Of a stretch of DNA of 14,134 nt, positions 8,311-14,134 are shown in pieces; position 1 is the first letter of the stretch, and every line of letters starts with the position of its first letter. The notes beneath the pieces were generated by a model, which worked only from the letters and a program-made list of their open reading frames with translations, had not been told where the DNA came from and made no database searches. The translations under genes were made by a program, and so were the position numbers. Source of the DNA: Parvularia atlantis (taxonomy: Eukaryota; Opisthokonta; Rotosphaerida); NCBI GenBank assembly GCA_943704415.1, contig CALSCO010002508.1, positions 1 through 14,134 of the forward strand, written 5' to 3'.

Positions 8311-11300
8311 TCACTCGCCGCGCTGCCGCAGCCACTGCAGCGCCACGTCGAGCACGCCGGCCTTGCGGTGCATCGCGACGGCAGAAACGGCCTGCAGCGC
8401 CTCGCGCGCCGCATCTGTGCTCACGCCCGCCACGAGTGCGAGACGGCGCGTGAGCGCGGTCGAGACGCGCGCTGCTTCGAGCCGCTCGAACGCGGCGCGC
8501 GCGGCCTGGACCAGCGGGGCGCGCTTGGACAGGCTCAGCGTCTTGAGCCGCACGCTCACGAGCGCCCACACGGGCTTGTGGTCCGACAGGGTCAGCTCGA
8601 GGCGGTCGTACCGCTGTAGCACGCGGCGCCCGTCAGCAGCGGGCCGCGCACAAGCGCAGCGCGCACGCGCCTCGAGCACGACGCTCGGCCCGCGCCACAG
8701 GATCCGGTCGCACCATGCCGGAGCGCGGTTCTTCTCGGACGTGTCGTACGAGTTGGTGCCGATGTCGTACTTGTACGTCGGGTTGAAGCCGATCGGCCCC
8801 TCGACAAAGCTCTGCAGCCAGGTCATCGGCCGCAGCTTGACCAGCTGGTCGTGCGCGAGCAGCGCGGCCACGTTCTGCGCCGCACGCACGCAGCGCTCAG
8901 CAGATCGCACGGGCGCACGACCGGCAGCCGGGCGCGCACCGACACCTCGGCGTAGCGCCGCGTCGTGTCGTTCGGCAGGTCGACGCGGAAGTTCATGTCG
9001 CCAAAGAAGAAGCAGTACTCATGGTCGGCAAAGCGCGAGCCGTCACCGCCGTTGGCAAAGACGTGCGCGTCCACCGCCGCCAGCGCCGCAAACTGCGCCG
9101 TTGTGTAGATGGCCGCGATGTCTGCCACGCGTTCCTGTGCGGCCCCGCAACATCACGCCGTGCCCGCGCGCGCCGCCACTGCCACACGCGCCATATACTG
9201 CGAGTGCCCGGCCGTGAGGTGCACGTTCATAAAGCACACGGACGAGTCGTCGACGATCAGACGCACCGCGACGCCGCCCTGTTTTGCGTGCGTCAGGCGC
9301 ACCGCGCGGACAGGCCAGCGGTACCTTGTTGCCGTGCAGCCCGCCAAAGCCCGTCTTGACCGCGGTCGCCTCGACGTGGTGCGCACGCACGTCCTTGCTC
9401 ACGAGCACGACGAGCAGCAGGCCGATCATGGCCTTGGTCTCCAGCAGCTCAAACTGCGCCGCCGGGAAGACCTTGCGCGCGGCCACATGGATCGCTGGCG
9501 GGTGAAGCGCGCGCGGCGTCAGTCGCGCCCACATGCACAACGCCACTGCACACTCGCTGCGCACCCGCCGCCCACGTCTTGGCCGATGTGTCGTCCTGGC
9601 TCATAAGCTCCTTCATGAGCGACTTGGCGTTCTTCTTGAGCTCGAGGTCGATGATCTCCTGCAGGCCAAAGACGACGATCCCGGGCTCGCGTGGCGAGCG
9701 TGAGAGCATCTGCTGCACGATTGAGTAGTCTCTGCCGGCCGCGGAGCCGTGAGACTCGGCCACTGCGAGCGAGGCGTGCGTCGGGACGCACGCGGGCTTC
9801 TTGGCGTTGACGTTGTACGACATGACCAGCACGTCAACCGGCTTGTACGCGGCGTACTCGGCCTCGTTCGCGCGCACGTGGTCGTCTGCGCACGCAATAA
9901 GCGAGCGCACACACAAGCCGAACGCGCACCGATCCAGTCGAACGTGAGCGACGCGTCCCACAGCAGGACGCTGCCCTGCTCGGACGCGCTGAGCACGACG
10001 GACACGGTCGGGTCGCTCGACTGCGGTGCATGACGCGTGAGCATTGCGTGCGTGCGAGCGTGCGCGTCGTTGACGCACGCGCTGCAGGTGCATCACGCCC
10101 GTGTTGTGCGCGCGCCAGTCCTTGACCATCGCCCACTGCCTGCTGGCATCGAGCACCACCTGCGCGCCGGACGTGAGCCGCTGCGCACACGCCAATGCGC
10201 CCTCGAGCGGCGCACGACGCAGCCGTCCGCGAGGCCGACCCACAGGCGGTCGTCGATGCACTCGAGCGAGAGGATCCGCCCGCGGTCGAGCACGAGCACG
10301 AGCGTCTGCGCGTGCTCGGCCGCGTTCCAGAGCACTACGCGCGCACGCGCGATGAGTCGCCACAGCACGCCCGGCCGGTGCCGCGCGCGCACAGATCTTG
10401 CCGTCGTCGTGGCCCGTGAACACGATGGCGCGCTCGCGGTCGACGGCCGTGGCCGTGATGAGCCCGACGGCGAGCGTGGCCTCCATTCGGCGCTTGTACG
10501 TGAGGCTGCGTGCGTTCGCGCGTGATCAGCGATGCTGCGAACGCGCACGCGTGCCGCCGCGCACCTCGGCCCCGCGCAGACCTCGATCGTCCGGTTGAGC
10601 ATCAGCCAGACCTCGAGCACGGGCGCGTCGGCCACGAGCAGCGCGTGCGTGGTCCGCGCGGCGATCGACTGGGTCGACTGGCGCATCGCACGCGTCGGCG
10701 TCGTACTGGCTGCCACCGGCGCGCGGCGCACCATGCTGAGGTCGCGTCGCATCGACCGCACCCGGTCGACCTTGTCCTTGCGCGTCCAGACCTGCGTCAT
10801 GCCGTCGGCCGAGATCGTCAGGACGACGTGGGCTGCCGTGAGGATGTGGCTGGTGCGGGCCTGTCAGCGGTCGGTGCGGCCGAGAGGAGATGCCGCGCAC
10901 CTGATCGGCTGGTTGTGCAGCTTTTCGGCGTAGTGCTGCGTGTCGTCGGCCACGCCGCCCGTGTTGGTGTCGATACGCATGAGCCGGCCGTCGCTCAGGC
11001 CGACCCAGAACACGGAGCCGTCGACGACAAACGGGCAGACGGCTGCAGCGCGCGGTGAGCACGAGCGCACTTCCAGGGAGCATGTGCCGCGCGCGCACCC
11101 ATCGCCGTGATGCGCAAGTCCTTGAGCTCGATCGTGTGCACGTTCTCGCCCGTCGCGAGCACCCACACGCGGATGTTGTTCGTGCCTGGTCTGTCGTCAG
11201 CGGCCGCGTTGCGCAACGACAGCGGGCGCGCACCGGTGCCGAGCACGGCGCCCGAGAGTGCAAGCGTGCGGATGGGCCCCTTGTGCTTGATGCGGTCGAC

Positions 11301-12372
11301 GAGGCCGTCGCGCGAGGGCACGGGCGGGCGCCGGTTGACGTTGGCCAGCGGCGGCATCACCGTCGGCACGAGCCCCACCGACAGCGGGCGCGGCTGGGCG
11401 CTGCGGGTGGCGGCCCCTGGGTGCGCCTGTGGCGGAGCGGCGGTGGGAGCCGTCGTCGCGGCCTCGCTGTCAGAGTCGTCCGGGTGCTCGATCGCGGGCG
11501 CGGGCACGTCGAGCAGTGCGCGCGCCGGCCGGGGCGGCAGCGAGGACGTCGCCGCTGCTGTCGGTCGCGGCACGCCGGGCTCGTCGGCGTCGCTCGCGCT
11601 GCCATCGCTCTCGAACGGGTTGGCGAGCGCGGCGGCCGACGGTCTCGGTGGCCTCGCGGGTGGTGCACTGCGCTGCGCGTAGGCGTCGGCAGCGGCCGAG
11701 ACGCGCGCGCGGAAGTCGGCGACGGCCTGCGCGGTGGCCATCATCGACGCGCGCCGCTCGCGCACGGGCGCGTCGTCGGCACGCCTGCGTCGGCAGTGAG
11801 GGTGTGTGCCGGTGCGTGCCACGACGCAGCACGCACTGCCGAGCCTCACTGTGCCACTGCCGCGCGGGCTGGGCGGGCTGGGCGGGCTGGGCGGGCTGGG
11901 CAGGCGGCGTGCTCATGTCAAAGTCGACCCAGACGGCGGGCGTGGCGCGGAACGCGGGCGGCAGGGCGAGGTCGGCCTGCTGCGCGGCGGCCCGCGCGAG
12001 CACGGCGCTGAACGGGTCGGCCAGGTCGAACTCTGGCTTCGGCTGCGGCGACGGCTGGCGCGGCGGCTGCGTGGGCAGGCCGAACGAGTTATACGGCGGC
12101 AGCGGTGGCGGCAGCTCGAACGGGTTGCGCGGCTGCGGCGACGGCTGGCGGAGCGGCGGCGGGAGCTCGAACGGGTTGGGCTGATGCGCCCAGTCGGTCG
12201 ACGCGGCCGCGGCGGCGAACGGGTCTGCTGATCTAGCCGGCCGCACGGGCTGTGGGGACCGCGCACCGGCCAGCAGGCTCGCGAACGGGTCGGCCGCGGT
12301 CTGCGCCGGCTGCTGCTGCTGCTGCTGCCGCCGCTGCCGCGCCAACTCGACGTGCGGCGCGTCGCCCGCCAT
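8311..12372 (-). CDS. WD40-repeat inositol polyphosphate 5-phosphatase with endocytic DPF/NPF tail
   Basis: Hydrolyses the 5-phosphate of phosphoinositides or inositol phosphates. Modelled exons: 12372-11837, 11784-11099, 11042-10901, 10849-10565, 10505-10393, 10334-10216, 10159-10079, 10020-9930, 9885-9792, 9731-9565, 9494-9325, 9278-9186, 9134-8946, 8874-8680, 8613-8311; 1,087 residues, phases consistent. N-terminal tail: DPF at 28, 50 and 119; NPF at 66, 83 and 234; WVDFD at 148; a (CAG)6 run and PAQ repeats. Residues about 290-690 are WD40-like blades ([51 protein letters not shown]). The catalytic domain, about 700-1000, shows [60 protein letters not shown] and SDHKPV. A helical tail of about 80 residues follows. 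The order WD40 then phosphatase resembles plant FRA3-type enzymes. The 66-nt in-frame intron at 8679-8614 is less certain; a 54-nt in-frame intron after SM in exon 4 is possible. Confidence 0.93.
11864..11899 (-). repeat. Four perfect 9-nt coding repeats (PAQ)
   Basis: The plus-strand unit gcgggctgg repeats four times and codes a PAQ run near the end of exon 1 of the 5-phosphatase, just after the WVDFD motif. Confidence 0.85.
12310..12327 (-). repeat. (CAG)6 polyglutamine tract
   Basis: Six CTG triplets on the plus strand read as CAG on the coding strand and give a six-glutamine run at residues 16-21 of the 5-phosphatase. Confidence 0.85.
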
Positions 12373-12408
12373 GCTTTCGACGCGATTCTAAGTGAGGCGC
12401 CGTCCATC
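12373..12408. promoter_or_regulatory. 36-bp divergent intergenic region
   Basis: Only 36 bp separate the start codon of the 5-phosphatase (minus) from that of the PQ-loop gene (plus). If both starts are right, the two genes share a bidirectional promoter, or each promoter reaches into the other gene's 5' exon. Confidence 0.45.
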
Positions 12409-13670
12409 ATGGCGACAGGCACGTCGTCCGTCACGAGACCGCGCCGCGCGTCCACCCGGTGACCTGACCGCGCGCCGCTCGCAGCCGATTGGGAGTCATG
12501 CCCGGACCCGATTAGCGGCGGCGAGTGTGCGTGCGCGTGCGAGGCGCGGCGCGACGGCCCCGTGCTGAGCGCGTGCGCGCGTCTCGCAGTCTTCCTGGGC
12601 GTGTTCCTCTTCGTCGGCACGCTCGTCTCGTTCCTGCCGCAGCACATCAAACTCATCATGAAGAAGTCGCACATCGGCCTGAGCATCTTCAAGTGCGTTG
12701 CGCGGTCGGCGTACAACCGGCGCGGCTGCTCACACGCGCCCGCCAGGGCCGCCATCGGCTCGGCCACGGCGACGTGCGCCGTGCTCTACTACGCCGCGCT
12801 CGAGTACAACAACACGTTCTACTGCTGCCCGAACGCGACGCAGTGCATCGGCAACATGTTGCCGTTCCTGCAGCTGCTCATGATCGTCATGTGTGACCAG
12901 GCGATCATGTGCGCGCGCCGCCTGCGCGCCGTTTGCTGCGCTTACCCGGTTGTTGCGCGCACAGGATGCTGTACCTGGTGCGCACCGATCATGCGCGCCA
13001 GCCGTGCGGACGGCTTACCCGGCGCGCTGCGCACACGCGCTACAGTACTACTTTGACGTGCGCGGGCTGCAGAAGCTGGGCTTCAACGCCAACACGATCT
13101 GGATCGAGACGCGCTGGGTGTTTATCGTGACGATCACCGTGCAGGCGGTGCTGCTGACGGTCTTCTTTGCGATCACGCTGAGCGCCGGCTTTGGGAGCTC
13201 GGCGACCAACCTGTTTGGGACGATCCTGATTGGCATGGCGTCGCTCGGGCAGCTGATCCAGTGGGGTGCGCGTGCGCGTCCGCGTGCGCGCTTCACTGAC
13301 CGCGAGCGCGCAGGCCCGCAGATCTACCGCACGTGGGTGCTCAAGCGCGTGGGCTCGCTCTCGCTGCCGATGATCTTCCTGCAGGCGGGCGGCGCGGCGC
13401 TGACGGCGTTCTTCTTCTCGACGACCAACCCCTGGTGCTCGCGCGCGCGCGCGCGCCGGGCTGCCGCACGCACGCCGCGACACTGATCGGTCGCGGCGTG
13501 CGCCCAGGTACATCTGGCTGCCGTTTGTGTTTGCGTCGGTGCTGCTCACCGTGCTCCTCGTCGAGTCGATCTACTACATGCGGCTCGAGCAGCGCGAGGC
13601 GGCGGCGGCGCTGGCCGGTGCGTCGCCGTCGGGCAAGCCGCTGCTGACCGCCGCGGCCGACATGTCGTGA
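12409..13670 (+). CDS. PQ-loop (SLC66/cystinosin-like fold) seven-helix membrane protein
   Basis: Seven exons (12409-12458, 12516-12692, 12747-12908, 12965-12977, 13046-13265, 13314-13434, 13508-13670) give 301 residues. Two PQ motifs define the family: FLPQHIKLIMKKSHIGLS (P58-Q59) and WGPQIYRTWVLKRVGSLSL (P209-Q210), each in a helix followed by a basic loop and a short hydrophobic helix. Hydrophobic segments: about 38-61, 77-94, the LPFLQLLMIVM stretch, FIVTITVQAVLLTVFFAITL, ILIGMASLGQLIQW, MIFLQAGGAALTAFFF and LPFVFASVLLTVLLV. The loop after helix 2 has two N-glycosylation sequons (N97, N105) and three cysteines, so it is probably lumenal. The N-terminus has a CACAC cysteine cluster. PQ-loop proteins transport amino acids or sugars across lysosomal and other membranes; the substrate cannot be read here. 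The first exon and its intron (12459-12515, acceptor TTAG) are the least certain part. Confidence 0.88.
12965..12977 (+). other. Putative 13-nt microexon of the PQ-loop gene
   Basis: The microexon (gatgctgtacctg) is flanked by a 56-nt intron ending GCGCACAG and a 68-nt intron starting GTGCGCAC. It contributes the last base of one Met codon plus MLYL. Skipping it breaks the phase, while including it joins CDQAIM to MLYLYYFDVRG in frame within a predicted helix. Confidence 0.6.
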
Positions 13671-14134
13671 GCTTCGATGCGCGTGCACGTGTGTGTGTGC
13701 CGGGCGCCCACGTTCATTCCAGTTGCTTTTGTGCATTCGCTTCGCGGAGGAGGGCGTGTGGGCATGTGGGAGAGGACAGGTCGACTGCAGGGCCACCGCC
13801 GCGCGCGAACCTGATGATGAACGCGCGCGGCACCGCCACGCGGCCGGTTTTGTATCTCTCGCCTGTTGTCGTTTGCTCATCGATGCGGTCTGGTCCGGCG
13901 CGGCACCGAGGCACTGCACGCGCCCGAAATTAACGCATCGGTTACGTTTTAGTTTTCTGCAGGACGACCGGCAGTGACGGGACGCAGGAGCGGCCAGACA
14001 GTGCGGGCCACGTGGCTCATGGGTCGCCACGGACGCTTCCAGGCGCGCCCAGAAGCAGATCGTCACGCGGTGCGGTTGCGGTTTTGCCGGTCGGTCGCGC
14101 GCACGACGGCCTCTTGACGCGCCCCCAGGCCCCC
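13671..14134. other. Right-end region without a recognisable gene
   Basis: The 3' UTR of the PQ-loop gene starts here. No protein-like frame is seen on either strand. A relatively AT-rich stretch at about 13925-13962 ends in TTTTAGTTTTCTGCAG, which looks like a 3' splice site. A perfect palindrome GCCACGTGGC (14007-14016) with an E-box core lies 2 bp before an ATG at 14019, which opens a 33-codon frame ending at 14117. This could be the 5' end of a further plus-strand gene but cannot be shown from this window. Confidence 0.4.

Noticed and set aside
8283-8414. Extension of the kinase upstream of 8282
   Set aside because: The frame is open further upstream, but that DNA codes the C-terminus of the 5-phosphatase in another frame. 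The MGQIWS myristoylation signal at 8282 and the STK16-like length support the later start.
8614-8679. Treating this segment as exon
   Set aside because: It has a GCTGACG branch and a CTACAG acceptor and codes a Cys/Arg/Ala-rich insert absent from the family between the RG-P-S and Y-D-R positions. An intron is favoured, though read-through stays possible.
7082-12372. A single fused phosphatase-kinase gene
   Set aside because: The best donor near the junction (GTGAGC at the stop codon) gives the wrong phase for the kinase. Only a weaker GTGGCG donor would work, and both proteins look complete on their own.
12485-12600. Alternative PQ-loop start using acceptor 12484 or an intron at about 12530-12590
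   Set aside because: These models meet an in-frame stop (TAG near 12513) or need phases that do not match any donor. The 57-nt intron at 12459-12515 gives a continuous frame.
1-14134. tRNA, rRNA, transposon or viral genes
   Set aside because: No cloverleaf, rRNA core, terminal inverted repeat, integrase, transposase or polymerase motif was seen on either strand.

Overview
The window is nuclear DNA from a GC-rich, gene-dense unicellular eukaryote. It carries five complete protein-coding genes broken by many tiny spliceosomal introns, almost all 44-90 nt. The introns typically start GTGCG, carry a CTGAC/CTGAT/CTGAG-like branch point close to the 3' end and finish with CAG. The gene content (a paxillin with five LD motifs and four LIM domains, a 53BP1-type Tudor-BRCT protein, an STK16-type kinase) points to a member of Amorphea (Amoebozoa, apusomonads or unicellular Obazoa). 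The species cannot be named from sequence alone. All exon models below were built by hand from reading frame, splice phase and family alignment from memory, with no RNA data.

Layout, left to right. (1) 225-5182, + strand: a 53BP1/Crb2-like DNA-damage mediator of about 1,380-1,390 residues, with an SQ/TQ-rich N-terminus, a GATA-type zinc finger, tandem Tudor folds and two C-terminal BRCT domains. The zinc finger is unexpected in this family. (2) 5267-6917, + strand: a paxillin-like adaptor of 427 residues, starting only 84 bp downstream. (3) 6918-7081: a tail-to-tail spacer with a perfect (TG)35 tract. (4) 7082-8282, - strand: an STK16/MPSK1-like kinase of 303 residues with an N-myristoylation signal and FRD in place of HRD. 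(5) 8311-12372, - strand: a WD40 plus inositol-polyphosphate 5-phosphatase protein of about 1,087 residues. Its N-terminal tail carries DPF, NPF and WVxF endocytic motifs. It ends 28 bp before the kinase start. (6) 12409-13670, + strand: a seven-helix PQ-loop membrane protein of 301 residues, divergent from the phosphatase with only 36 bp between start codons. (7) 13671-14134: no gene I can support.

The genes do not form one pathway. The closest functional pair is the 5-phosphatase and the kinase. Both belong to families acting on phosphoinositide or membrane traffic, and they sit on the same strand almost touching. The best leads are the GATA finger inside the 53BP1-like protein, the endocytic motif tail on a plant-type WD40 5-phosphatase, and the very tight gene junctions.
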